DNA of 64,000 nt, from assembly GCF_002849655.1 (NCBI RefSeq), contig NZ_PDNW01000001.1, positions 372,001-436,000 of the forward strand, in the 5' to 3' direction. The position numbers and the translations under genes are program-made. The stretch is from Pollutimonas subterranea. GTDB lineage: Bacteria > Pseudomonadota > Gammaproteobacteria > Burkholderiales > Burkholderiaceae_B. A model generated the notes under the pieces. The model saw nothing but the letters and a program-made list of their open reading frames with translations, was not told the DNA's origin and made no database searches. The first letter of the stretch is position 1; the number at the start of each line of letters is the position of its first letter. Positions 17,278 to 25,839 of the stretch are shown piece after piece.

Positions 17278-18717
17278 ATGAAGAAAAGCACTGGTGTAGT
17301 TGGGGTAGTGGTAATTCTGGGCGTAGCCTATCTGGGCGCCACCTGGTATGTGGGAAAGCAGGCACAAGCCGCTGTAGAGCGGGTTGTGGCGCAGGCCAAT
17401 GAACGCGTGGTCAAGATGCTCGGGGCTGACATGGGCACCAACAGCATCAGGATAGAAATCAACGATTATCAGCGCGGCTGGTTCTCGTCCGAGGTGAGCT
17501 ATACCTTGTTCCTGAAAGACGAAGACGGCAAGCCGCTGGAACTGAAACTGCACGATAAGCTGCAGCATGGGCCGCTACCCGTCAGCGCATTGAGTTCGGG
17601 CGATTTCATGCCCATGCTCGCGCATAGCCAGGCACACCTGCTTGCTACGCCGGCGACCCAGAAGTGGTTCGATAGCCAGAATGGCAAGTCCCCCTTGAAT
17701 ATTGAGACCCGCGTGGGTTTTGGTGGCACGGGCAAGTCCGTCTGGAGTTTCTCCCCGGCTGAACTGGTTGAGGACGGCGAAAAGATATCCTTCAGTGGCG
17801 GCGCCATCGAGATGGATTTCACCAATGACTTCAATGACAATACCGCGACGGGTCAGGTCGCCTCTTTCTCGATCACCAATGAGCAATCGGGTGAAAACCT
17901 GCTGATCAAGAACATCCAGGGCAGCAGCAAAACCACGATGTCCAACGAAAACGACGTATCGACGCAGAGTAGCGCGACGGTCGATTCCCTGGCCATAGAC
18001 AGTCCGGACGGCGGCGCCGTGGTACTGGAGAAAATTGCCATGGCCGTGGATAGCCAGCAAAAAGGCAAGTTGCTGGACGGCGCATTACGTTACGATTTTG
18101 GTCGTATTGCTGTCGGCGAGATTGACCTGGGCAGCGTATCGGTAGGCGCCAAGGCGCGCCAGCTCGATGTCGATGCACTGACCGAGTTGGGCAAGACGTA
18201 CGATGCGATTGTCGCCAGGGCTGATATTTCCGCTGACGAGGAACTGGTGCTTACCGACGCCGAAGAAGCTGTCATGCGTGAAAAGCTGGTTGCCTTACTG
18301 GCTTCCAGCCCATCGGTTTCCATTGATCCGCTAATCTGGAAGAATGCACATGGCGAAAGCAAGGCCGGCTTGCACCTTGATCTTGCCAGCCCGAGCAATG
18401 CACAGGAACAGCGCACCGATGTATTGCTTGCCGAAGTACTGAAGCGGGTGAAACTCGATCTCACCATTTCCAAGCCCATGCTCATCCAGGCATTTGGTCA
18501 GGTAGAAAGCGATCCGCAGCAAGCGCAGCAGATGCAAATATTGGGCGCCATGATTTACGATCAGTACGTCGCACGCCTGAGTGGCGCCGGCCTTGTCGTC
18601 GTTGAGGGCGACACGGCAAGCGCTGCGATCCTGTATGAAAATGACAAAGTCGACCTTAATGGCCAGGCGATGTCAGTGCCGGAATTTCTTCAGCGTGCCA
18701 TGAGCGCGGTAATGTAA
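17278..18717 (+). CDS. DUF945 (YdgA-like) family protein
   Basis: A 479-residue protein with one N-terminal membrane anchor (about residues 5-25, VVGVVVILGVAYLGATWYVG), then a large domain typical of the DUF945/YdgA family: GNERV-like helix, INDYQRGWFSSEVSYTL, and repeated beta-rich segments. The bulk is predicted to lie in the periplasm. The function of the family is unknown; in E. coli YdgA is a non-essential envelope protein. It starts with an ATG at 17278 after CAGGAACATA. It is separated from maiA by 127 bases and convergent with the LysR gene, whose stop lies three bases away. Confidence 0.85.
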   Translation: MKKSTGVVGVVVILGVAYLGATWYVGKQAQAAVERVVAQANERVVKMLGADMGTNSIRIEINDYQRGWFSSEVSYTLFLKDEDGKPLELKLHDKLQHGPLPVSALSSGDFMPMLAHSQAHLLATPATQKWFDSQNGKSPLNIETRVGFGGTGKSVWSFSPAELVEDGEKISFSGGAIEMDFTNDFNDNTATGQVASFSITNEQSGENLLIKNIQGSSKTTMSNENDVSTQSSATVDSLAIDSPDGGAVVLEKIAMAVDSQQKGKLLDGALRYDFGRIAVGEIDLGSVSVGAKARQLDVDALTELGKTYDAIVARADISADEELVLTDAEEAVMREKLVALLASSPSVSIDPLIWKNAHGESKAGLHLDLASPSNAQEQRTDVLLAEVLKRVKLDLTISKPMLIQAFGQVESDPQQAQQMQILGAMIYDQYVARLSGAGLVVVEGDTASAAILYENDKVDLNGQAMSVPEFLQRAMSAVM

Positions 18718-18720
18718 CGA

Positions 18721-19581
18721 TTAAAAGTAGTCCAGCATGGTCTTGTACTGGGGAGTGGACACCGCGAGCAAATCAAAAGAGGGCAAGTCATGGCCATTGT
18801 CGATTTCGCAAAAATCCACTCCCGGAAAGCTTACTGACTGAATCCAGCTCGGCAGCAGGCCGATACCCATCTCTCCTGCCACGCAGGCCAGCACCGTCAT
18901 GGTTCGATTGGCGTGCTGGTTGACCTTGAGTTCGCATTTCCGCTTGCGGATCGCTTCGGCAATGCCAAAATACATGTGGGGCAGCTGTTCTCTTGGATAA
19001 AGAATCAGCCCGTACTGCGCCATTTCCTCCAGGGTGATTCTGCCTCTTTTATGCCTGGCCAGTTTCTCGGGTACGGCAGCTATCAATTTGTCCTGGCTCA
19101 GGATTTTTTGATGTGTGCGTCCATTGATCGCGATCGGGGAGTGCATCAACCCGACGTTTATGATGCCCTGTTCCAGCGCTTTGGCTTGTTCTTCATTTCC
19201 CATTTCGAAAAGCTCCAGGGTCAGGCCGGGCGCCAGTTCCTTGATTTTCTTCAAGGCCCTGGGAAGCGCATCAAACAATGCAGACGATACTAAGCCTATC
19301 TTCAGGAGCCCGGCGCGCCCCGCTTGGGTGGCCCTTGCTTTTTGTTCGGCCTCCGCCAGCTTCAATAATCCATGACGCACATCGTCAACAATGGCTTGCG
19401 CCGCGACGGTAGGGCTTGCTCCGCGCCGGGACCGCTCGAACAATATGACGCCGAGGCTTTTCTCCATTCGGCTGATGGATTGGCTTAGGGCCGGCTGCGC
19501 GATATCCAGTTTTTCGGATGCTTTGCTGAGGGTGCCATGTTCAATCACTGCCATGAAGTGTCGTAATTGACTTAGTTGCAT
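18721..19581 (-). CDS. LysR family transcriptional regulator
   Basis: A 286-residue LysR regulator. The winged helix-turn-helix occupies residues 1-60 (LRHFMAVIEHGTLSKASEKL then AQPALSQSISRME), followed by a linker helix and a periplasmic-binding-like effector domain. It is divergent from the amidohydrolase / Bug-protein pair beginning at 19730, and the 148-base AT-rich interval between them should contain its operator, so it most likely controls that pair in response to the compound they process. The effector is unknown. Confidence 0.93.
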   Translation of the reverse strand: MQLSQLRHFMAVIEHGTLSKASEKLDIAQPALSQSISRMEKSLGVILFERSRRGASPTVAAQAIVDDVRHGLLKLAEAEQKARATQAGRAGLLKIGLVSSALFDALPRALKKIKELAPGLTLELFEMGNEEQAKALEQGIINVGLMHSPIAINGRTHQKILSQDKLIAAVPEKLARHKRGRITLEEMAQYGLILYPREQLPHMYFGIAEAIRKRKCELKVNQHANRTMTVLACVAGEMGIGLLPSWIQSVSFPGVDFCEIDNGHDLPSFDLLAVSTPQYKTMLDYF

Positions 19582-19729
19582 ATTAAAACATTATGAATAA
19601 ATATCGTTTCAATAATAGAACAATATGTAATTTTTATCTAGAATGCGACCAGTTCCATAGCGATTACGTATTTTTGTCATTTCCATAGCACGAGTCCTTT
19701 TGAAGGATTCGAAAATTTTCGAGTTGTGA
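19582..19729. promoter_or_regulatory. Divergent AT-rich intergenic region between LysR and amidohydrolase genes
   Basis: This 148-base interval is much richer in A and T than its surroundings. It contains ATTAT-GAA (19589-19596) and, inverted, TTCAATAAT (19609-19617), an imperfect T-N11-A-like dyad close to the LysR start. That arrangement is usual for a LysR operator, but the exact site is a guess. Confidence 0.35.
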
Positions 19730-20563
19730 ATGAAAACACACCTGCTTATTGCCGACCTGTCGGGCAAGATGGTCGACACTCACGCCCATGTATTTCATTC
19801 CGGATTGAATGTGTTGCCCACGCGTCGGCATCCACCCGACTACGACGCAACGCTCGATACGTATCTGGCTTTGCTGGACGCAAATGGCTTTTCGCACGGG
19901 GTTCTGGTACAGCCCAGTTTTCTAGGGCGCGATAACAGTTTTCTGCTGGCGTCGCTTGAGCGGGCGCAAGGGCGGTGCCGCGGTGTCGTGGTGCTTGACC
20001 CGGAACATGATGTCGGTCAGCTCAAGTCCATGAATGACGCTGGAGTAGTGGGTATACGCCTGAACTTGTTTGGCATCGATCCCCCGGACTTAAGGGCTGC
20101 GGCCTGGCAGCGGCTGCTCGAGATGGTAAATGTGCTTGACTGGCATGTGGAAGTGCATTGTCCGATCGAGCAATTGCCGAGTGTAGCGAACCCCTTGCTC
20201 GCTCGAGGATGCAAGATAGTGGTGGATCACTTTGGCAGACCGGATTTCAACATGGACTTTGAACCAGGCAAGGTGCAAGCCCTGCTTGAATACGCCGCGA
20301 CAGGACGGGTGTGGGTAAAGCTGTCCGCCGAATATCGGATCTGGCCAGAACAGAACAACGAGCAGCTAAAGATCATGGTGGGGCTGTTTATGCAGCATTT
20401 TTCGTCGCAGAGACTGATGTGGGGCAGCGACTGGCCTCATACGGAACATGAGACGCTCACCAGCTATCGTGCCAGTTTGAACTGGCTTATCAACAGTATT
20501 GAGAATCCTGACGATGTATTGCAAATGCTTTGCGACACGCCGAAATCATTATTCAAGTTTTAG
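19730..20563 (+). CDS. Amidohydrolase family 2 protein (TIM-barrel metal hydrolase, PDC hydrolase-like)
   Basis: A 277-residue hydrolase of the amidohydrolase-2 group, resembling 2-pyrone-4,6-dicarboxylate lactonase. Metal and catalytic positions visible are H18 and H20 in DTHAHVF, HCP near residue 142, DHFGRPD (about 165-171) and GSDWPHTEHE near the C-terminus. Such enzymes hydrolyse lactones or decarboxylate aromatic acids. The ATG at 19730 lacks a strong ribosome site; the internal ATG at 19766 (MVDTHAHVF) is an alternative start. Nine bases separate it from the Bug-type binding protein gene, so the two form an operon under the divergent LysR gene. Confidence 0.85.
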   Translation: MKTHLLIADLSGKMVDTHAHVFHSGLNVLPTRRHPPDYDATLDTYLALLDANGFSHGVLVQPSFLGRDNSFLLASLERAQGRCRGVVVLDPEHDVGQLKSMNDAGVVGIRLNLFGIDPPDLRAAAWQRLLEMVNVLDWHVEVHCPIEQLPSVANPLLARGCKIVVDHFGRPDFNMDFEPGKVQALLEYAATGRVWVKLSAEYRIWPEQNNEQLKIMVGLFMQHFSSQRLMWGSDWPHTEHETLTSYRASLNWLINSIENPDDVLQMLCDTPKSLFKF

Positions 20564-20572
20564 GAGAATTAC

Positions 20573-21562
20573 ATGGCAGTTGCCAAAAAATCCACCACAT
20601 CCATCGGCGTTTGTACGCGCCTTGTCGTAGCGGCCGCCATGGCTGCCGCTTTCGGGACTGCTGCCGCCTACCCGGATAAAGCCATTACCCTGGTGGTAAC
20701 TTACCCGCCAGGAGGAACGGTAGATACTGTTGCGCGTGTCATGGGCCCTGAGCTGGCCAAGGTGCTTGGTCAACCCGTGGTCATCGAGAACAAAGGCGGT
20801 GCAGGCGGAATGATAGGCGGTGCCTACGTTGCCCGGGCGAAACCCGATGGCTATACCATCATGTTGGACGCCTCCAATTTTGCCCAGAATCCCGCGCTTA
20901 GAAGCAAGATGCCTTTTGACGCGATCAAAGACTTCGAGCCTGTTTCCTTATTGCTGAAAGTACCGAATGTATTGGTCATCAATCCTGATTCGCCATTGAA
21001 GTCGGTGGCGGAGTTGATAAAGAAAGGCAAGGATGCGACGGATCCTCCTTACTATGCATCGTCCGGAATCGGCTCGGCGCAGCATCTGGCCGGTGAATTG
21101 TTCAACGTCAAGGCCGGAACCCAGTTGATGCACGTGGGCTACAAAGGGGGCGGTCCCGCCATGATTGATGTCATGGGCGGCCAAGTGCCTTTGATGTTTG
21201 CAAGCCTGGGTTCTTCATGGAATCACATCCGGAACGGCAAACTGACCGCAATTGCAGTGGGCGGAACTGAACGCTCTAAATTGATGCCCAATGTCCCAAC
21301 CCTGGCTGAATCGGGGCTGGATGGTTATGCTTCTTACGAGTGGAATGGCATTTTCGTACCCGCCGGCACGCCCCAGCCCGTTATCGATCAATTGTCGGCA
21401 GCCTTTGCGCAAGTCTTGAAGGACCCTAAAGTCCAGACCCAGCTCGACGGTATCGGGGCCGACGTAATCGGCTCCAGCCCCGCGGAGCTGCGCACTTTCG
21501 TCGAATCGGAAATCGCTAAATGGAAGACGGTAGCCCACCAGGCCAATATCAAGCTTGATTAA
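20573..21562 (+). CDS. Tripartite tricarboxylate transporter substrate-binding protein (Bug family)
   Basis: A 329-residue extracytoplasmic binding protein. It has a long signal peptide with a hydrophobic core (VVAAAMAAAFGTAAA before YPDKAITL), then the Bug hallmarks YPPGGTVDTVARVM, GQPVVIENKGGAGG and KPDGYTIML. Such proteins bind carboxylates for TctAB-type transporters, or serve as sensors. No tctA/tctB genes are nearby. It has a good ribosome site (TAGGAGAATTAC) and follows the amidohydrolase, so it probably binds the substrate of that enzyme. A bidirectional-looking terminator follows at 21606-21662. Confidence 0.93.
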   Translation: MAVAKKSTTSIGVCTRLVVAAAMAAAFGTAAAYPDKAITLVVTYPPGGTVDTVARVMGPELAKVLGQPVVIENKGGAGGMIGGAYVARAKPDGYTIMLDASNFAQNPALRSKMPFDAIKDFEPVSLLLKVPNVLVINPDSPLKSVAELIKKGKDATDPPYYASSGIGSAQHLAGELFNVKAGTQLMHVGYKGGGPAMIDVMGGQVPLMFASLGSSWNHIRNGKLTAIAVGGTERSKLMPNVPTLAESGLDGYASYEWNGIFVPAGTPQPVIDQLSAAFAQVLKDPKVQTQLDGIGADVIGSSPAELRTFVESEIAKWKTVAHQANIKLD

Positions 21563-21605
21563 GCGTTACAGATATTTGTAGCCCGATTCTGCCTGATTTC
21601 GGCGT

Positions 21606-21662
21606 AAAAGCCCCCTGATTGCAGCCGCTAAAAGCGGTCTGGCATCAGGGGGCTGGCTTTTT
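21606..21662 (+). terminator. Rho-independent terminator after the Bug-protein gene
   Basis: An 11-bp stem, AGCCCCCTGAT (21609-21619) with ATCAGGGGGCT (21644-21654), encloses a second small hairpin (CCGCT/AGCGG) and is followed by GGCTTTTTG. A-rich sequence precedes it, so it may also work for the convergent COG4315 gene. Confidence 0.8.
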
Positions 21663-21692
21663 GTGAGACGTGCCTTCGTCTTGCGCTATGTG

Positions 21693-22064
21693 TCAGTCCT
21701 TGACCGTATGCCAGACACTTTTGAAGTCCTCGCCCTTAGTTTCGCCTGGCTTGGTATCTTCTTTATAGAGGTATAGGGGCTTGCCTTGGTGCGCCCACTG
21801 CTTTGAGCCGTCGTCCCGGGTGATGACCGTAAAATCGCCGCTGGAGCTGGCGCCCGATCCGGCGGTGGCTGGTGGCCAATTGGTGGCGCAACCGCCATTG
21901 CAGGCGCTTTTTCCACTATTGGGCGTGTCTTTGTCGAAGGTGTACAGAGTCATTCCGTTCTGGTCCACCAGGATATTGCCGCTTTTCTTGATTGGTACGT
22001 CTGCCGCCATGGCAGAGGTGCCGGCGGCCACCGCCAATATAAGAACACTTAACAGGTGTTTCAT
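21693..22064 (-). CDS. COG4315 secreted repeat protein (lipoprotein_15 family)
   Basis: A 123-residue exported protein. A signal peptide (MKHLLSVLILAVAAGTSAMA) precedes two copies of the family unit: NGMTLYTFDKDTPNSGKSACNGGC with NWPP, and GKPLYLYKEDTKPG. These (F/Y)-rich repeats ending in D mark the predicted secreted or lipoprotein family with the YxFWYxxD-like motif. The two cysteines may pair. The function is unknown; members are common periplasmic proteins of proteobacteria. It is transcribed alone, divergent from the chemoreceptor gene. Confidence 0.85.
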   Translation of the reverse strand: MKHLLSVLILAVAAGTSAMAADVPIKKSGNILVDQNGMTLYTFDKDTPNSGKSACNGGCATNWPPATAGSGASSSGDFTVITRDDGSKQWAHQGKPLYLYKEDTKPGETKGEDFKSVWHTVKD

Positions 22065-22218
22065 TGGAGCCTCCGAGTTTTGAATACAGCATTTTGCAGA
22101 CTACTCCCTGTCGCGACTTAACACCATGCAGGGAAATCCCTAGCGCCAATCTGCGTAAAGAACCTCATGATGACGCCGTTAATTGAATATAAATCGTGCA
22201 TTCAACGGCAGGGCCATC

Positions 22219-24312
22219 ATGGAGGCAACTGTGGCGAACACTAAAACAAGAAACAAGGTGGTAGACAAAGGATGGATGTCCAGGCAATCGCTGGCATTGC
22301 GGATGTTTCGGGCAACGTCGGTCGTGACGGCCATTGTGATGTTGGTGGTGACGGCCGCAATGGCGTGGCAAAGCCGGCTTGCCGCCGTTGAGGCCGTACA
22401 GCGGGAATTGACGGCGGCTCTCGACGGGACGGACAGGTCGCTGCAAATCGTATTTACCAGCGCCAGTGCACGCGGCCAGGAGCTCATTCCCGTAATGGAA
22501 CGCGAGCTGGGCGGCATTCCAGTCCTGGATGGCGGCACCATTGATACCGAGGAAGGCGGTGAAGTGCCCCTGATGGTCGTCGAAGACCGCATCGTCAACG
22601 GCGATGTCGATACATTGCTGCGTATCAACGCAAACACGGGTGCCGATCCCGCCATCATTGTGCGGTCCGGTGATAAATGGGTGCGCGTGGCAACCTTGTT
22701 GCGCGATGGACAAGGCAATATACGGTTGGGTAGTACGGTGGACAGCAAGGACCTGCTGGCGCGTACGCTCGATAGCGGCGAGCCGTACAGTGGATTGGTT
22801 CAACGCAATGGCAAGTGGTACGCCATGAGCATAAAGCCTTTGAAGGATGATTCCGGGAACGTATATGGCGGTTTCTCGGTGCGAGTCGACGTACACGCGC
22901 AGGTCGATGCTGTTCTGCAGACGGTGGCCAAGGCCAAGGTGGCCGAGTATGGCTCGCTGGGCATCCTGCAGCGTTCAAGCGACGGCAAGCAGTGGCTGCA
23001 GGTCGCCGGATCGCAAGGAAAGCCGGGTGAGCCTTTGGCGGCAAGCATGCCGGCCGGCGATGTTGCCACGCTCGAGCGTCTCTATGCGCAACCTAGCGGT
23101 TTTTCCGGCTTGAACATGGGCACGGAAAATACCGCCAGGTTCATGGCCTGGCGTACCGTGGAAAACTGGAACTGGATTCTCTACGGAGTAGGGGACCAGA
23201 ACGCCTTCCTGCTAAAGAGCTACGAGCACTTAGCCATTCAGCTGGCCCTGATGCTGGTCGGAACCTTGCTGATATCGCTATTGGTCGGTTTCGGTGTGTC
23301 GCGGATTCTTCGACCAGTACGGCAAGTCATCGAAATCATGGAAAGGCTGGGCGCGGGCGACCTCAGTAACCGCATTGACGATGTACCTGCCAAAAGCAAG
23401 AACGAGGTCCATGCCTTGCTTGATAACCTCAAGCGGACTCAACGCAATCTGGAACGCGCCATTTCAGCGGTGCGCGCCGGGGTGGACGAGATCAACGTAG
23501 GAGCCACCGAGATAGCCTCGGGTAACGCGGATTTGTCCAGCCGAACCGAGCAACAGGCCGCCTCCTTGCAGGAAACAGCGGCCAGCATGGATCAGCTTGC
23601 TGCAACCGTGAAGCAGAATACCGATCACGCCCGTCAGGCAACTGCCCTGGCCGATACGGCCTCTGACGTCGCACATCGTGGCGGTCAAGCCGTTGCAGGC
23701 GTCGTGGAAACCATGCAGCGCATTTCGGCGAGCTCGGGAAAAATTGGCGAAATAGTGGGCGTGATCGACAGCATTGCGTTCCAGACCAATATCCTGGCAT
23801 TGAACGCGGCGGTGGAAGCGGCGCGCGCCGGTGAGCAAGGCAGAGGCTTTGCCGTGGTGGCCGCGGAAGTGCGGTCGCTGGCCCAGCGTAGCGCCGAGGC
23901 GGCAAAAGAAATCAAGAAGCTTATTGAGAATTCGCTGTCCGAGATTGATGACGGCGCCGGGCAAGTTGAGGGGGCGGGTCGAACCATGGAAGAATTGCTC
24001 TCATCCGTCGGCCGCGTAACGCAAATCATGAAGGAAATCGCCAGCGCATCCGAGGAGCAGTCGATGGGCATCGATCAAGTGAATCTGGCGGTTTCGCAAA
24101 TGGATGAAGTTACCCAGCAAAATGCGGCCCTCGTGGAGCAGGCCGCTGCTGCTGCCGGCTCCCTGCAGGATCAGGCACGTTATCTGGCGAACTCGGTGGC
24201 GATTTTCAAGGTTTCGCCGGTGGCGGAACAGGGCGATCTCGTAGAAGCCCGGCCGATTAAGGAGCGTGAAAGCAGAGCCGCCTTCAATCCCGCCAGACCC
24301 GTTCTACAGTAA
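22219..24312 (+). CDS. Methyl-accepting chemotaxis protein with Cache-type periplasmic domain
   Basis: A transmembrane chemoreceptor of 697 residues from the ATG at 22219; a GTG at 22231 with GGAGG five bases before it is an equally good start. Order: TM1 (about 33-53), a periplasmic ligand domain of the Cache_3-Cache_2 type (about 55-330, containing ALVDGTDR-like and GNIRLGSTVDSKDLLART segments), TM2 (LALMLVGTLLISLLVGFGV), HAMP, and a full signalling domain with the conserved hairpin tip (IAFQTNILALNAAVEAARAG). The C-terminus has no NWETF-type CheR tether. It senses a small molecule and drives the CheA kinase. No che genes are adjacent. The ligand is unknown. Confidence 0.93.
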   Translation: MEATVANTKTRNKVVDKGWMSRQSLALRMFRATSVVTAIVMLVVTAAMAWQSRLAAVEAVQRELTAALDGTDRSLQIVFTSASARGQELIPVMERELGGIPVLDGGTIDTEEGGEVPLMVVEDRIVNGDVDTLLRINANTGADPAIIVRSGDKWVRVATLLRDGQGNIRLGSTVDSKDLLARTLDSGEPYSGLVQRNGKWYAMSIKPLKDDSGNVYGGFSVRVDVHAQVDAVLQTVAKAKVAEYGSLGILQRSSDGKQWLQVAGSQGKPGEPLAASMPAGDVATLERLYAQPSGFSGLNMGTENTARFMAWRTVENWNWILYGVGDQNAFLLKSYEHLAIQLALMLVGTLLISLLVGFGVSRILRPVRQVIEIMERLGAGDLSNRIDDVPAKSKNEVHALLDNLKRTQRNLERAISAVRAGVDEINVGATEIASGNADLSSRTEQQAASLQETAASMDQLAATVKQNTDHARQATALADTASDVAHRGGQAVAGVVETMQRISASSGKIGEIVGVIDSIAFQTNILALNAAVEAARAGEQGRGFAVVAAEVRSLAQRSAEAAKEIKKLIENSLSEIDDGAGQVEGAGRTMEELLSSVGRVTQIMKEIASASEEQSMGIDQVNLAVSQMDEVTQQNAALVEQAAAAAGSLQDQARYLANSVAIFKVSPVAEQGDLVEARPIKERESRAAFNPARPVLQ

Positions 24313-24480
24313 TCCATCTTCGGATTCCATCTGGAGTCCGGGGGTCTTTCCTGTTAGCCCGGTTATTGTTTATGCTCTCCACAGCGTGGCAAGAATCTTG
24401 CTGATGTCGCTGGCGCCTTCGGAAACATATCTTCCGGCGTGGCCGCCATCAACACGTAAATCATGCAAACGGGAGCTCAA

Positions 24481-25812
24481 ATGGCCGACCAAGACCGCGC
24501 TGGACCCCAGGCTCTGCTGTCGGTGTTCGATGCAGTAACCATCATGGTGGGCTTGGTCGTCGGTATCGGCATCTTTCGAACGCCGTCCATCGTAGCGGCT
24601 AACGTCGGCAGCGAACTGATGTTTGTCCTCGTGTGGATACTGGGCGGGGCAATAACGCTGATCGGTGCATTGTGCTATGCCGAATTATCCGCCGCACACC
24701 CGAACACGGGCGGCGAATACCATTTCCTGTCCCGCGCGTATGGCCGATCAGTCGCCATGATGTTTGGATGGGCGCGCTGCACGGTCATCCAGACTGGCGC
24801 GATCGCGGGCGTAGCCTTTGTGCTGGGGGATTACGCAGCGCAAATCGCGCCGCTAGGTCCGTATGGCCCGGCGATTTATGCCGCCTTGTCGGTAATCATA
24901 CTGAGCACCGTGAATATCATTGGCTCTACCGAAGGAAAAAACCTTCAGATTGTCGTGACATTTATCGAGGTCCTTGCGGTGGCCGGGATTATCATGTTTG
25001 GACTGTTGAGTTCTGTAGAGCCGGCCGCGTCGGTTTCAATGCCGCCCGAGACGGCCGGACTGGGAATGGCAATGATCTTCGTTCTGCTCACCTACGGAGG
25101 GTGGAACGAGGCCGCCTACCTGACGGGCGAGTTGAAGGATGCTCCCCGTAATATTGCCAGAGTGCTTACTATCGGCACGGTAGTGGTGGTGGCTTTATAC
25201 GTGCTCGCCAACGTGGCGCTGCTTTCAACCTTGGGGCTGGATGGATTGCGTAAGTCGGATGCCGTTGCCGCGGACATGATGCGTGTGGTCGCCGGACCGT
25301 CGGCAGAAGTTATTGTGACCTTGACGATAGTGATTGCGGCGATCTCGACGCTCAATGCCACCATATTCACCGGTGCCCGGGTGTTCTATTCGATGGCGCG
25401 CGATATGACGGTCATGTCCTGGGTCGGAGTATGGGACGGACGCGGCAAGACACCGGCCAACGGTCAGATCATGCAGGCGGTGATTGCGCTTGCGCTGATC
25501 GCCATGGGCGCCATTACCCGCGATGGCTTCAAGGCCATGGTCGACTATACCGCGCCGGTGTTCTGGGGCTTTCTGTTAATGGTCGCCATCTCACTTTTCG
25601 TTCTGCGCTGGCGTCATCCGGAACGCGTTTTACCGTACAAAGTCCCGTTTTATCCTTTGACGCCGTTTATCTTTTGTTGCACCTGCCTGTACATGCTTTA
25701 TGCCAGCATTGCTTACACTGGCGTCGCCGGCTTGATTGGCCTTGCAGTGCTTATTTCGGGCATACCGATACTTTTTTTCAAAAAGAAGCTGAAAGAAGAA
25801 ATGGAGTACTAG
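24481..25812 (+). CDS. APC family amino acid permease
   Basis: A 443-residue inner-membrane transporter with about 12 hydrophobic helices. The first helix carries the APC substrate-site motif GLVVGIGIFRTPS, followed by WILGGAITLIGALCYAELSA, typical of the amino acid/polyamine/organocation superfamily. I use the ATG at 24481, six bases after GGGAG, rather than the ATG at 24463. The closest look is to LAT-type or YkbA-like exchangers, but the substrate cannot be told. It is preceded by 168 non-coding bases and followed after 27 bases by the exported methyltransferase gene, so the two may be co-transcribed. Confidence 0.88.
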   Translation: MADQDRAGPQALLSVFDAVTIMVGLVVGIGIFRTPSIVAANVGSELMFVLVWILGGAITLIGALCYAELSAAHPNTGGEYHFLSRAYGRSVAMMFGWARCTVIQTGAIAGVAFVLGDYAAQIAPLGPYGPAIYAALSVIILSTVNIIGSTEGKNLQIVVTFIEVLAVAGIIMFGLLSSVEPAASVSMPPETAGLGMAMIFVLLTYGGWNEAAYLTGELKDAPRNIARVLTIGTVVVVALYVLANVALLSTLGLDGLRKSDAVAADMMRVVAGPSAEVIVTLTIVIAAISTLNATIFTGARVFYSMARDMTVMSWVGVWDGRGKTPANGQIMQAVIALALIAMGAITRDGFKAMVDYTAPVFWGFLLMVAISLFVLRWRHPERVLPYKVPFYPLTPFIFCCTCLYMLYASIAYTGVAGLIGLAVLISGIPILFFKKKLKEEMEY

Positions 25813-25839
25813 CTTCGCCAACGATCAGGAGGCCTGTCT

